The notes under the pieces are model-generated. The model made no database searches and had not been told where the DNA came from. It was given only the letters and a program-made list of their open reading frames with translations. Shown one piece after another: positions 37,001-50,579 of a stretch of 64,000 nt of DNA. Within the stretch, counting starts at the first letter, position 1; every line of letters starts with the position of its first letter. A program made the translations under genes and the position numbers. Origin of the DNA: Adineta steineri (taxonomy: Eukaryota > Rotifera > Eurotatoria > Adinetida > Adinetidae); assembly GCA_905250115.1 (NCBI GenBank), contig CAJNOI010000054.1, positions 244,578 through 308,577 of the forward strand, in the 5' to 3' direction.

Positions 37001-40000
37001 AGATGCAGCACAATCTCAGAAGTATTGTTTGAATATCGAGAACTCATCATATGTTGTATTAAAGCACGCACAAATATTGGCTTGTTGATCGATGTTAGTG
37101 GTGATTGTAGGTCAATTAGTTTTAATCGATTTCGCTCGTATTCAATCATCAAACTTCGCGCAAGACCAATGATTGGTGACGTGATTATATTGCAATCAGA
37201 ACCTATATTGTGCTGCCCATGATGCGTGAGAACAAACACAAATGGATAAAAATGAGAAGATTTTGTGTGAATTGTTTGAAGCATGAGAGATAATATACTA
37301 CACATAATTTCTTCATGTTGTTTGAATGCTAAATCACCGTTACCATCAAGTAATGTTTGTTCAAGTGGCCATGCAAAAACAATATACAATTGTGTATATG
37401 TTGTTACCATTTCTTCAATTGCGGAACAAATTAGTTCTGTGATTGGATTGCGAATATCAAAAAATTGATAATTTGTACATGGTAAAAATGTGGTTATAGT
37501 GTGGCCAAGACTTCCAATATCATTCCTGGCAAACAGAAGCCATCTCTGATGTTTTCTTTCAGCAAGTGTCTGTAGTATTTCGTGAGACATCGTTTTCTGA
37601 GCTATAATTAGTGTACTTTCATATTGACTCCATATTGGAGTGATAGTTGTAAATCCACCTATTTGTTTTAGAACTGTGACCCATTGTTGGATATCATTCA
37701 AAGCGCGAGTATTATTTAACGGTGACCACCATTGATCAAGTAGACCTAATATAAGATCAAAATATAGAGGAACACCAATTAATTCAAGCAATAAAAGAAG
37801 ACCATTCGGAACAAGTAAGCGACGAAGACTGATAAGAGATTCTGCTAAATCTTCGTTTCTTGGAAGTTGGTTTGCAGCAAAAATAATATCGAATGATTCG
37901 TTTGGTATTTTGGTAAATGTTTCATTATTAAATAAATCAAGTGTTTGATCGTATGTAATCGACAAACGAGTTTGATCAGCTAAACGTGTTTCAAATATTT
38001 GTTCGGCTTGTGCCAGTTGTGTCGTGTCCATATTCACATAATGAAAGTCAATCAATAGATCTGTATGACATGATAAATTGAGCAACAGATCAAGAATAGG
38101 AAGAACATCCGAACATTCACTACTAGCAAACCAACATATGCGCCATCGATAATGACTGAGTGAGCCATCGCTACTTCGCTTATGTTCAACCCGAAGATGT
38201 TGATCAATTGCATCAAATACCATTTGTGTTTTATTTGCACTCATGATATTTTTTACTTGTTGTAAAATACGTCCGGTATCATCGTTTCCTACGAATACAT
38301 CCACTCCACTCTGTTGCCCTGTAAAAATTGCTTTTAATCGCGATCCATATGCGTTTAATAAGGTCAGAATTGGTTCGAGACGTGAAAAACGCTTGAGCAG
38401 TTGCACAAGACAAAGTTGTGTAGAATGAAATGTCACTTGTTCGCATAAAAGTGAGGTTAACAAGTGACAAGCACTCAATAAAGGACGATACTGATCATCA
38501 ACAAGACTTAAATCGAGCTCTTTTAGTGATAATTGAGCATAATATGCAGCTAGTTTGTTGAATGGTTCAATTGATTCAACTAAATCTTGATTGCTAACAA
38601 TATCGATTTTAGTATTGAAAATTTTCTCAGGTGATGGAAACAGATCAGCTACACTTGTTATTATTGGTAAATCATTCCATACTTGTTTCATAGAATAGTC
38701 TTTTACAAGACTATCTATATGTTCTTTATGATCGACACTAGGCAAATCAACTGTGATATTTAATTTATCAAAAATAGATTTTTCTAATGTCCATCGACCG
38801 GATCGTGTACCTTGAATTTGTTGAGTAACAAAACCTTCAACTGTACAGATGATTTCTTTTGAAGAAGAGTTTTTGTCACCACTTGAAAGAATTATTATAT
38901 CACAAGTATGTGCTTGTTCTTCGCTCAGACCACAAACATTATCATGATAGTTGCCACGCATCTCAATATTGGAATAAGATAAGTTTTTGTTTGTACTACT
39001 AACAAATTTTTGAATACTAATTGGAAGAAATGTTGTATCAGTGCCAGGTAGTAAAGCTATAAGCGGATGAAAACAAGCATCAAGTACTGATGGATGAAGT
39101 AGATAATAAGAAGAAAGATCATTGATTTTAGTAAGATCATTTGAAACTTGAGCGGTAACTGTAGATGTTGTACCTTGTAAGAAGTTCATATTTTGAAATA
39201 AAGGTCCAAATTGATAACCTCTTATTGACGCATACCTATAAAAATTTGATGTATCATGTGTCGACCATGTTGTATCAATTATCATATCAGTAGTAAGTAT
39301 TGTGTTTGGTTTTTGTTGAGTATTATCCATATTAATTCGACCATGAGCATGTAATGTGAATTCATTCAAAGAATATTGACTGAGAGCTTGTTGATCGAGA
39401 AAAGAACCAATGAAATCATTACTAGCCATGCCTGATGAATGCATACAATCTGAACCAGCTGATGTCCATGGTCGACTATAGATGGACCATTCACGTTTTG
39501 GCATATCAATTTGTGTAAATACTTCTGTCAATTCATGCTGAGTAAGAACGAGCGCTTTGACGAATTTGATTTCTTCTAAAATAATTAAAGATTGTTCTTT
39601 TTTATCGAATGATTGAAATAATTGTTGATAGCCTGCTGTGACTATTTCAAGTAGAGCTGTAGCAGGAAAAAGAATAGCATCTTGAATCTTGTGATCTTTC
39701 AGATAAGCATATTGTGGTAGATTAATATTGATAAGACTTTTCCATGTCGCAGTTGTTTGTCCTATTAATTGACGAACACCAAGTAAAGGATGAGTTGGAA
39801 TACGATTAGCTAAACGTTTGACAACTGCATCTTTCGATTCATACCAACATGAACTAAGATCAAATGCATATAATGGAAAATCATCAAAGAATGCTTCATC
39901 TTCGTCTGAAGATAAAATATTTCGAGTATGAAAATATCGTTGCCAAATATCAGATGAGATTGTTAGTAGTGCTAGACTTGTCAACAATGTGATTTGTTCA

Positions 40001-42783
40001 TTTTCTTTTCGTTTTAATGTTGGAAGAATAAGTGGTTGTTGGTTTATCAATTGGTAACATTCTTGAATTGATGTAGCCAATACTGGATGCGGTGAGAGTT
40101 CAAGAAAAACACTTACATCGTCATTTTGTGCAATAGACGCTATAGCATCATAAAATCGAACAGCTTGCCTTACATTTGTCCACCAATAATGTGCATCAAC
40201 TGGCATTTCATTACTTAATTTACCTCCAATGACACTTGAATAGAGACGAGCTTCAGCACATTTTGGATTGAACATTTGCTGTGGATCTTTGAGAGGAAGT
40301 CCTCGAATATCACTTAGTGATGATAACAGCTCTTTTTCAATATCAAAACGATCCATTTGATAAGAATGAAATGCATTTTCTATGCGAAGACGAGCGTTGA
40401 AAACATTTGGATAAAATGTCGAAAGCCTTTGTTGTAATTCATCAATAGTCTTTTCATCGCCACTTAATGCGATAGAACGAGGACTATTTATAGTTGCAAT
40501 ACAAACAAGATGTTCAATATCTTTGAGAAGATTATTTTGTACTTCTTCTTCGCTCATAGATATGGCTAACATGCAACCACCTTGTCGTGTATTACGATTT
40601 TGCAGACGTGATCGATGATAAACTATACGAACAGCTTCCTGCAAAGTGAGACGACCGGCAACAAAAGCAGCAGCTTGATCTCCAGCACTTTGTGAGACGA
40701 TTGTTGAAGGATAAATATTCCATGAGACGAGTAAAGCAGCTAAAGCAACTTGAATAGCAAATAAAGCTGGTTGAGCAATATTTGTATCATTAATATGAGA
40801 TTCTTGTTCATTCTTTTTTTCAATTAACTCTTCTAATAATCGCCATTCACCATTATTGATCTTTGTCATTTCATTATCAATCAATTGTATCCATTGAGTA
40901 AAAACAGGTTCACTTTCATACAATTGTCGACCCATAGCCCACCACTGAGGACCTTGTCCACTGAAAACAAAACATATTTTTTGTGATAATGCTATTGTTG
41001 GACGCAATTTAAACGCAAGCCCCGAGATTGTTTGATCGGCAAGAAAAGCATCCAGTTGTTGTTGTAATTGGTGACGATTTGCAAATACAAAGATGGCTAA
41101 GTGCATATAGCTAATTGTTCGTCGAAGAAGAAGTTGTTGAGAAATACGTTGAAAGAAAGCATGATCATCATTTACATCAGAAGTTGGCCTTTTTTGTAGC
41201 CATTGATTGAATTGTGCTACTTGATCTTTAAGCGACTTGCGACTTTTTGCTAAAATAAGAATATAATATGAATGACAATGTTTGATAATCGTCTACTTAC
41301 TTGAAAACAGAAAGATGAAATGTTGTTTGTTTTCTATTTGATGGTGTTCATTAGCATGACCATTTGCATATTTATTAATAACGGAATTTTTTGCACTGGA
41401 TCGATATTCTTCAACAATGGCATGTACATTGTTACCACCCATGCCAAATGAATTTATAGCGATAGCTATCGTATCAGTGTCAGTGGAAGGTGGAAAAGGT
41501 ACAGAATGTTGAACAACATGAAGATTATAACGTTGTGCTTCGATTCGGGGATTAAGTGATGTGAACTGCATATTTGGTGGAATAGCTCGATGGTGCATAC
41601 ACATAGCAACTTTGATTAATCCAGCAATACCAGCTGCACCTTCTGTGTGTCCCAAATTACTCTTAACAGAACCAATTAATAATGGAGGTTCAAGAGATGA
41701 TCGATTGAAAAATCGACCTAGACAATTTGCTTCAATGGGATCACCTATCGGTGTACCAGTACCATGTGCTTCAACGTAGAAAATGCGTTGAGGATCAAAT
41801 TTTGTTCGTTTGTAAACATCAGTGAGTAGACGTGTTTGTCCAGCAGCTGATGGAACCACATAATTACTTTTATCTTCATTTCCATCATGGTTACTGAGTA
41901 TATCGCGAATAACACAGTATATACGATCACCATCACGTTCAGCATCACTTAGTCGTTTCAACATTATAAGACCAAGACCATCACCTAAAAACTTGTATTC
42001 TATTAGAGGTATGCAAATATAACTCTTACCTTTAGCGTAACCATTAGCATCAACACTAAATGATCGACTTCGTCCATCAGGTGATAGAGCACCAATATTC
42101 GAGGCATGAAAAACACTTTCTGGTGCAAAAGTACCATTAACACCACCGCATACGGCAATGTCTGCTTCGTATGTACGAAGACTTTCTACAGCCATATGCA
42201 CCGCTTCTAACGATGATGAACAGGCAACATCTAATGAGACATTAGGACCTTGTAGATTAAAATGGTATGATAGTCGAGCTGCAGCATTGTACAATGAGCT
42301 ATTGGGTCCATGAAATCTTGATCGATATTCGGGTTCCATTCGAATTAATGTGTACGCATGATCTGTGGAGAACTGCCCTATGTGTACAGATGTTCGTGAA
42401 CCATGCATTTTTTCAATATTATAACCAGCATCGTCAAGTAAATGAACAAATTTAAGCATCAATAATCGATGACATGGATCAATACTACCTGCTTCAGCAT
42501 CTGATAGACCAAAGAAACCTGCCTCGAATGTATCCCATTGGTTATTCGAGAGAAAATATCCTCTACGAATAAGTTTTTTCTGGAGTGTTTGATTATTGTC
42601 CATATTGAACATATGAGCACAATATGAGTCAATATCAAGTCGATCACGAGGTATTTCGCTACCCACATCTCGACTTTCATCCAATGCAAGCCATAGATCA
42701 TTTGGACTATGAATATCACCAGCAAATTCACAGGCTATGCCTACAATAGCCACTGGTTCCAAGATGGTGCTAGTGGGTGTCAT
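34088..42783 (-). CDS. Highly reducing type I polyketide synthase, 4 exons, 2846 residues
   Basis: Exons: 42783-42030, 41984-41301, 41249-35778, 35718-34088; 8541 nt, all phases close. KS (1-440): VACSSSLEA nucleophile, EAHGTGTPIGDP and SNLGHTEGAAG histidines. AT (about 530-880): FSGQGPQWW, nucleophile in SQSAGD where GHSxGE is usual, then AFHSYQMD. DH (about 975-1260): DHKIQDAILFPA and HPSVLDACFHP. Methyltransferase-like region (about 1400-1690) without a SAM glycine motif. ER (about 1970-2290): IHAATGAAGQM. KR: SGGFGGLG, SSI and YNAGN. ACP: QGMDSLAA near 2640. The last 100 residues resemble a thioesterase, but the region after RGPYHLV lacks a GxSxG serine and the protein ends soon after. 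Known: this KS-AT-DH-ER-KR-ACP order makes fully reduced acyl chains, as in animal FAS and fungal HR-PKS. Product unknown. It lies upstream of and co-oriented with the NRPS, 3 kb apart. Confidence 0.92.
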
Positions 42784-43455
42784 TTGAGATATGTTAGATA
42801 AAAAGCTAGTTGATTATCAGAAGAAATGAAACAAAAACTGATGAAGTTTTGATCTGAAAGAAAAAGAAGTATTGAAAACTATTGTGTGTCAAGAACACAT
42901 AATATTAAAGAGAAGTCGCGAGAACTCTCCACAAACAAGCAAAGGCAAGATTTTTCGAGTGGTTTCTTCGTATATCGAAAAATATACTTTACTAATCTAT
43001 AGCTGTAACAACCGGCGAATGTTTCGTTCCCGTCGATCTAAATATTAAAGAATAGAATAGAATTAAATTATATTAAAGTAATTGCCGATAATAATTCATC
43101 TTCATATTCACCTAAACATTCAAGAATAGAGTTTATCTGTAGTAAAATAATTACTTATTAATACAATTGTATGATCATTAAAATGAAAAATTATTTTTGA
43201 ATGTAAATCTGATAAAAACGATTGAAGATTAAACTGACTTGAATTTGGTAGAATTTAAAAAATTGACTTCTTTATTTGTATACGGTTACTGATCGTCACT
43301 ATCTTTTATAAAGGCGTTTATATCTTAAATGTAATATGCATATTCAGTTTATCATTACGTTCAAAAAATTCTTCTAACGAAAGAGTTTAAAAAGCTAAGA
43401 AAAGTTTCGATATGATTGTATTGACTGTATCCGACAAAATAACACTAGATGAGCT

Positions 43456-43840
43456 AAGTCCTCTCCCCTATAATAGAAGTCCCCTCTGAGATGAGCAACG
43501 TGTTTGACGTATTAGAAGTCTCCTTGATTTTTCCAAGAACATTTTGTCATTTTTGAGATTTTTTCGAATTTTCCTGCTAAAACTGCTAAAATTTTTCGAT
43601 TTTAAGGTGAAATTTCGATTCGCTCCTATCTAATTGTGCTTAAATCTGGAAAAACTGCCTAAAATCTTATGAAAAAATCATGAAAACCTTGAAAATCTCT
43701 AGAAATCTTTCGAATCGAGTTCTTTATCATGGTCTGTGAAAACTTTTTGGAACTTGATAGAAGCCCCTTCAGAAATTATAGACGGTGGACAAATTAGAAG
43801 CTCCCGGAGGCTTTTAATATAGGAGAGGGGGAGGGGATTT
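43456..43840. repeat. Inverted-repeat element with C/G-rich ends, about 385 bp
   Basis: The left AAGTCCTCTCCCCTATAATA pairs with the right TATAGGAGAGGGGGAGGGG (reverse complement CCCCTCCCCCTCTCCTATA). The internal sequence repeats AGAAGTCCCC-like words in both orientations. No ORF. MITE-like. Confidence 0.6.
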
Positions 43841-43974
43841 ACTGTTTTCTTACATATGTTTTTTCTTAATAATAGAAAATGTCAATCCAACTAACCCTTG
43901 TATTTTTTTAATAAACAGGCGAGGTATTATTTTAGAAAGTATTTTAAAGATAAATGTACCATTGTACGTTTGCT

Positions 43975-44069
43975 GTACGAAAAAGAATATCGTCTCTCAC
44001 TATAAAGACCCTTTTGAAAAACCCTTAGGGCGCCGCCCAACCACTCGTTAAATCCTGATTACGCCACTG
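43975..44069. mobile_element. Probable right end of a degraded hAT-type element
   Basis: It ends CCTGATTACGCCACTG (reverse complement CAGTGGCGTAATCAGG), close to the terminus of the hAT-type MITE at 6463-6649. It is preceded by the GC-rich GGGCGCCGCCCAACC. I found no matching left end or target duplication, so it is probably truncated; the left limit is arbitrary. Confidence 0.45.
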
Positions 44070-44475
44070 CTATAAATATAAAAATTATTTTGTTAAATTT
44101 CAATTGATTATAAAGTTATAAGAAGTGCAATAAAAAGGACAACAGTGTCAAATTCAAACAGACAAAACATACCTGACAATCCTGAAATGGTTGTTTAGCG
44201 GTTGGGTGAACAATTAATATGATAATGAGAAGAAAAACTTCTCAAGCAACAGCTTTTGTTTATGTTAAATCTGCTTGTTGTACTTGTGTACGAACAGACT
44301 TTATAAATGCTGTTTCTTCTTGTTAAGAAAATAAACTTGATATATCTTCTGTATTGATTTAAGATATTGAAATTCTTCTTCTGTTTTTATTAATAAAACA
44401 ATTTTGTCATTCTAACAAAAAAATAAGAATATTTTCAGTTTTATTAAATAAAATTCTATAGAACAAACGCGAATT

Positions 44476-44531
44476 CTTGAGGGTGGGTATCTCTTTTTGT
44501 TCTTTATCATCCTCACATACACCCACACCCT
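44476..44531. repeat. GT-rich telomere-like fold-back, copy 8
   Basis: CTTGAGGGTGGGTAT at the left and ATACACCCACACCCT at the right, with an AT-rich loop of about 25 bp. Confidence 0.65.
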
Positions 44532-44830
44532 ATTAATAATGAAACAATTCATTCAATAACCAAGAAAACATAATTAAAAATTAATTCTAGTTTTACCCTA
44601 CATATTAGTACTGTTGACACAGCTGAATAAAATCTAAATGATATGCCTAACTTCACCATCTATTAATTTATGGCGAAGAGTTGTGCATTGTATTCACTAT
44701 TAATGATAAAATAAATCATTTAATAAAAAGGAAAATGTAATTAAAAATTAATTTTAGTTTTACCGTGCATATTAGTGCTGTTGATGCAAATGTGTAAAAT
44801 CTGAAGATTTCGACTGATTTGAATTATGTT
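44531..44830. repeat. Diverged tandem duplication, period about 167 bp
   Basis: The stretch from TATTAATAATGAAACAATTC (44531) recurs from TATTAATGATAAAATAAATC (44698). The best conserved core is AATTAAAAATTAATT[C/T]TAGTTTTACC followed by CATATTAGT[A/G]CTGTTGA. There is no coding potential. Confidence 0.6.
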
Positions 44831-44951
44831 TAAGAGTAATAAATTTACGATGTGTTGTTGGAACTTGAAAACTTATGCGGGATCGCACGTAACATTGAGC
44901 TAGTTTCTTATGTTTATGTGACTGAAAAATAATTTTGAGTTAATGTAAAAT

Positions 44952-45259
44952 ATGATTTTGTTCTGCCATGTATTCACGTTAAAAGTAATTATCGATTTTT
45001 TTAAAACATAGTTTTGTAACGACATGTATCAAGGAGATAGATACATATCTACCTATATACTCATTAAAAATAATATTCAATGACTACAAAATAGAAAATT
45101 TTGTTAAGACATATGAAGGCCATACATGTTTACGTATATGCGCATTATAAATTATTTTCAATGACTCTAGGATACAAAATTTTGTTTTGACATATATCAA
45201 GGAGATATATGCTTATATGTATGCATATTAAGAATAATTTTTGATGACTCTAAAATATA
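44952..45259. repeat. Degenerate tandem repeat, about 81-87 bp units
   Basis: Units begin with GTTTTGTAACGACATGTATC (45011), ATTTTGTTAAGACATATGA (45098) and ATTTTGTTTTGACATATATC (45179). Each later contains TTTTCAATGACT- or TTTGATGACT-like words. A fourth, weaker unit precedes at about 44952. It is non-coding. Confidence 0.6.
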
Positions 45260-48200
45260 ATAATTTGATGCGACAGAAAAGAAAGAGAATGTAAGTAAAA
45301 AATCATTTGATTTTTTTTCACTGAATATTCATTCTATATTGCTCAAATAAACTCATAATGATGTTAAAATGATTGTTTTAATTCCAGTGAAATATCGAAT
45401 ATATTCTGCATCATATAGATTATTTTCAGCCATGATATTTCTGATAAAATAAAACAAACTCAGTTGAAATATCCCCTTATAATTAAAAGCGATTAATGTT
45501 TTTTTTAGAGCTTATATATTGATGTCTAACTCCATAGTTTTCATTTTCTGTGTAATAACCGTAGTTTCTATGATAGATATGCTTAAAAAAATTTTAAATT
45601 ATAGTCACAAGTCATTAAAAATGCATATCGTATGTTAAATCTTATTAAATACTTTTTAGTTTTCATTGTTTAATCTCGTTATTACAAATCATTTTTTTAT
45701 AATGCTATTCTATTCATACTAACCCTTTTTTATAGTTATCTCCATGAATTTTGTTTCTTTATTTTAATACACTCAGATAAACTTTCTATGTTATTTTATT
45801 TATAAGAAAGTGAATTTATTTTTATTCAGAATTGTTTTTCGTAGTTTATTCCACCTTTTGCCAATATTAAATTGTAAATATTTCATACATTTATTAAAGA
45901 TATATAATCGAAGTATAAAGATAAAATTATTCTTTAAATTATATTTCAAATATTTTCACTTTAAAAGTATAGGATAAATAAATAGCTACTATAATGATAC
46001 AAATGTATAGTTGAAACAATAATTATCTTTATTCAATTAAATGTCATAAATAATTCACACATTCCCGCAGGATGAAAACATAAATATACATTGACTTGCC
46101 TCATTTCCGAATCATTCTTATAAACTTTATAAAATTATTTTCATTTCAGTAAAAGTACGAGACATTCCATTTGTTCGATTTAATATTTTCAAATTTTTTG
46201 TACATGTATCAGTGAATCCACAAACACCTGATAAACGTTTGTCGATAAATCCAATATCAAATAATGCAAGTTGATGTTTAATATCTCTTATTGGACTATA
46301 ATTAAACAAAAAAAAATAGAAAATAGAAACAATTCTAGATAAGAAACAAATGAGAATATTTATTAATAGATATTCTACAATCGAAAAATAGAACTGATTC
46401 TTTAATTTTCTTGCGGCAGATAAAAACTTATTAGAATAAAATAAATAGAAGACATCTTAATAGAATTTTATTCAATATTTATTTGTATAAAAAATTCTTT
46501 CGTCATTTCACTATTCAAGTCAAGATACTTTATTACTTAAAGCATCGTATTTTTATTTATATACTCTACTAGAAATTGTTTAGTTGAATGATTACATATT
46601 ATTCAATATTTTTACTATGATAACAATACTTTTTTTCTGTATTTAGCAAAGCTAATCTGACCTTGAACGTTAGTTAGTGAATATTATATATAACAAACTA
46701 TAAAATCATCTATGACACTGTCATCAATTGTCTTTATGTATAAACTTTTTATTAGCAAATAGTTGATAAATAGTATGAAAATCTATCGTTTCTAGTGCAA
46801 TTAAATGATTTGATATGATTGACTCACTATTACAAAAGCGATTATCTGAATTTATTTTATAAAATAGAAAATTCATTCAAATAATTCTCACTTACTTATG
46901 TTGTAAGTTTAGACTAATAATTATTATAACGTTTGTATTATCTTATATGAAAGTCGTTACTCCATACAATTAATATAAAAGATACAACACAGCCAAAGTA
47001 TAAATATTCTTTTGAAAATCAGTGACATGCATCGATGAAATGGAATCCAAGACATATTTTATAAGATACGACTGATATAGTTTTAAATCTAAAGAAACTT
47101 TAGAATAAACAATATGACAATATAGTATAGTTGCATTAAATTTCTATTCTTAAAATAAGAAAAAGAAAAGATGAGTTGAAATTACGAGTAATAAAAACAA
47201 ATTATTTGACTTTTTCTTTTCAAAACTAATAATTATGTCAATAAGAATCATTATAATTTCATTGTTTGAAATGATATTTTATAGAATATAGTACCATTTT
47301 TTTCAATGTTATCGTAAAGAAAAAACTGTTTTCTGAATCGCATGGAATTCTATTGAAAATGTTCAAACAATATTGTAAAAATTTCGAGAATATTGACTTT
47401 TGTTTGTACGATAAATAAAAAGTTAAAAATCATATAGAACTTTTTAATGAATTTATTTTTATGTTAGAAATTCTTTTTTAAATCAATATGATAATATTTT
47501 GTTTATTTAATTCTAATTAACAAAATATAAATAAAACTTTTTTCTTCTATATTTAATCAAAATATATCTTCGTCCTAGAAGATATATGAGCACATTCGAG
47601 GTAGTTCACTTTTCATACGAGAATTAATCTAAATATTCATTCTCGCAAACAACAAACTTCAAAAAAAAAATCTACTTACTCATTTTTTTTCTGCTCTATT
47701 GGTTTTCTTCCGTTCTCTTTTTACATTCGAATAAGATAGTGAATCGAATCTCGCGTCTACCTCAATAAAATGACTCAAGTTTCTTTTTCGTCCTCTAATG
47801 TACAGTATACAATATGTGAGAGGTAACAGAACGAAATATCCACATTTTTGTCTCGTATTCGTATCTCCTCAGCTCTCTCGTGTAAAATCAATCAAAATTT
47901 TTAATAGTGAATATGTCGCCAGAAGAAGTCAATAGAGAAGACAACGCTGACTCATTGAATGAAATGAATCCTTCGAAGCCCCAAGTTCCTACAGAGAAAA
48001 GCGACTGACGATAAGTTCAATCATGAATAACTATATAATATATAAGGAAGACGATGCAATAGACAACAGTTAACAAATCAAACAAACACAAACTCGCTGA
48101 TCATAAGATCAAAGAAATAGAAGGATCTGCATACAAAATTCGCAAACGTTGCACAAGTTGCTATGAAACAGAAAACAAATAAAAGTTAAGAAAAACGAGT

Positions 48201-50579
48201 CATATAGTAGCAAAGAAACTAAAAACTTTCTAATCTGACTTTGATAAATCTTTTCGTCTTTAATATTTTAACAAGAAACATCATGTTATGGAATAGAAGA
48301 GTCAAAAATATCGAATACAGCCCAGATGACATATTATATGTAATCTGCTATTTAAGAAAAAAGTAAAAGAAAGTATTTTTATATACAGTTTGAATTTATT
48401 AAAAAATTTCTATTTTGAATTCTTAGATAATATAATCTTTTGATTAAAATATGATAAATATAATGAATTAATTCTTAATTCTATTTAAAATAAGAGAGAA
48501 AATGGATTAAAACTAATCTAATTAATATAAGAAAATCTATTCATTTAGCTTAGTTTTTTTTTCATAAATTTTCAAATTAAAAAAAAATCGAATATTGTTA
48601 GAGAAATATTTTCAATGAAAGTTTTCAAATTGAAGAAAGCGAAACAATTTATTAAAAACTTACATAAATCATCCAAGATATTTCTAATATATGTTCTGTT
48701 CATTATTTGAACAATTTAAATAATCATAAAGAACATAACTAAATCATTTCAGTTTCTCCACCAAAATATAAAGAAAATATTGTTAAAAGGCTTTTTCTAA
48801 GACTTTCTCGTTCACGTTTAACATAACATTGAATAAAATTTTCTACAATAAAATTCAACTGAGTTTTTCAAAGAAATAAAATAATATAGAAAAAAAGCTA
48901 AACATTTTTTAAAACAAAATCACTCAACCGTTTCCACGTGCACTATGGAGATGAAAAAGCGACGTTTGTTCACTACGAACATCTATACATGTTCGTGTTC
49001 AACAACACGAGTGTCAAATAAGGCTAATCACGATCGCACTGTCATATGCATATAATTGCGACGCAGTCACGCGTAATTACAATGAAAATATCGTAGTTGA
49101 ACGTGCGTATAATGAAAAAAATTATAATTATGATAAACAAATTAGATTTTGTCAAAGTTCTTTCACATATTCACATGACAATCCACTGTGAATTGATCTT
49201 AATATTGTGAGAGAAGCTTGTCAGATTAACATCATTCGTTTCTCTCTTTATTCAAAAATATTATTAAAGAAGAAATAAAATTGTTTAAATGATTACTCAA
49301 ACAGATTTCCATCAAAATAATCTCATGACTTTGGATTATTTCAAAAAAAATAATATCATTGCAGTTGTTTCGTTACATTTTCACAAATTAATGAAAAAAA
49401 ATTGTTAACGATATGAAACTGATTAGCTGAAGCTATTTATAAGAGAAAGCATGTTTTTAGTATTGATTAAAAATAATTGTGCGAACGTCATTGTTGTTTA
49501 GAAAAAATCGTTTGCATAAAACAATAAATTTATTTTTATTAGTAAGATTTTTCAATATCTTTATATTACTAAAATATTTTAACATAGGACATTATGTAAT
49601 TAAAGACTTTTCAATCTCAATGATTATTGTATGAAACTGTTTAATCGAGTTTATTTGCCATTCTTTCTTTCTCTATTACTAAACTTTTATTATTGTAAAG
49701 ATAATCATAGTTGAAAATGATCAAGTATGCTTTTCACTTGATAAAACTCTATCTGAGATATTTTTTTCTACTTTAATTTACATTGAAAAAATATAAGAAT
49801 ATGTTTCTGATATACAATCGACAATTTCCATTTTTCAAATTTATTTTCAAATCTTTTAACATCAAACAATTCAAAATCTTCACGAATTATATTGTTTTCA
49901 ATTTAATAATGATGATGATGATGAAAAAAGAAAAAGAATTGTTTTAAATTTAATTGATTCAAACTTTATATCTCTTTATATATACTATGAACAAAATTTC
50001 TATATTCTATTTAATAGTTTTGTGCAAATACGATTAAATCAAGATTAAACATGATATAAAACTAATGAATATACTTTTATGAAGTATATTCTCATAATTT
50101 ATATTAGAAATGTTTTTCATATATATTTGATTTTGCTCTATAAAATCATATAATATACATATTCTCTATTTTCATTTCATTGTCGTATTCTTCACGCTTA
50201 CTTAGAATATCACACATTTTTTTTCGATTAATAAGATCAATTGTTAATGATTATAATGACATTTATCTTACTACTAATATATAAGTTTGCTCGATGGATA
50301 ATAGTTCTATAAATATTTATGCATATGTCTAATATAAAAGAATCTATAACAATTGATAAAAGTAAACAAATTCATTTATTTAAATAAACAAAAAATTCAT
50401 AGAAATAAACATTTCTCACTGTATCTTTATAAATTCAATTCATACTAGGGAAACAAAATCCTGATATTCTTTATGATAAAAAACACAATTGCTCAACCTG
50501 ATTTTTCTCTATGACATTCGGATTGCTGATATCATCGATTTGGTTTTAACTTATATATACACCGAGATTTCCAAAATCC

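Larger units (their letters stand above)
42784..50579. other. Gene-poor AT-rich region upstream of the PKS
   Basis: The PKS promoter should lie just right of 42783. The rest holds inverted-repeat debris (43456-43840, 44069 end), a GT fold-back (44476-44531), degenerate tandem repeats (44531-45259) and simple AT-rich DNA. A 60-codon open frame at 46127-46309 (minus; contains SGVCGFTDTCTKN) is the only stretch with a protein-like look, and I cannot assign it. Confidence 0.55.

Noticed and set aside
47913..48008. 31-codon ORF (ATG to TGA)
   Set aside because: It starts MSPEEVNRED and looks peptide-like, but no homology, splice donor or neighbour supports it. Chance cannot be excluded.
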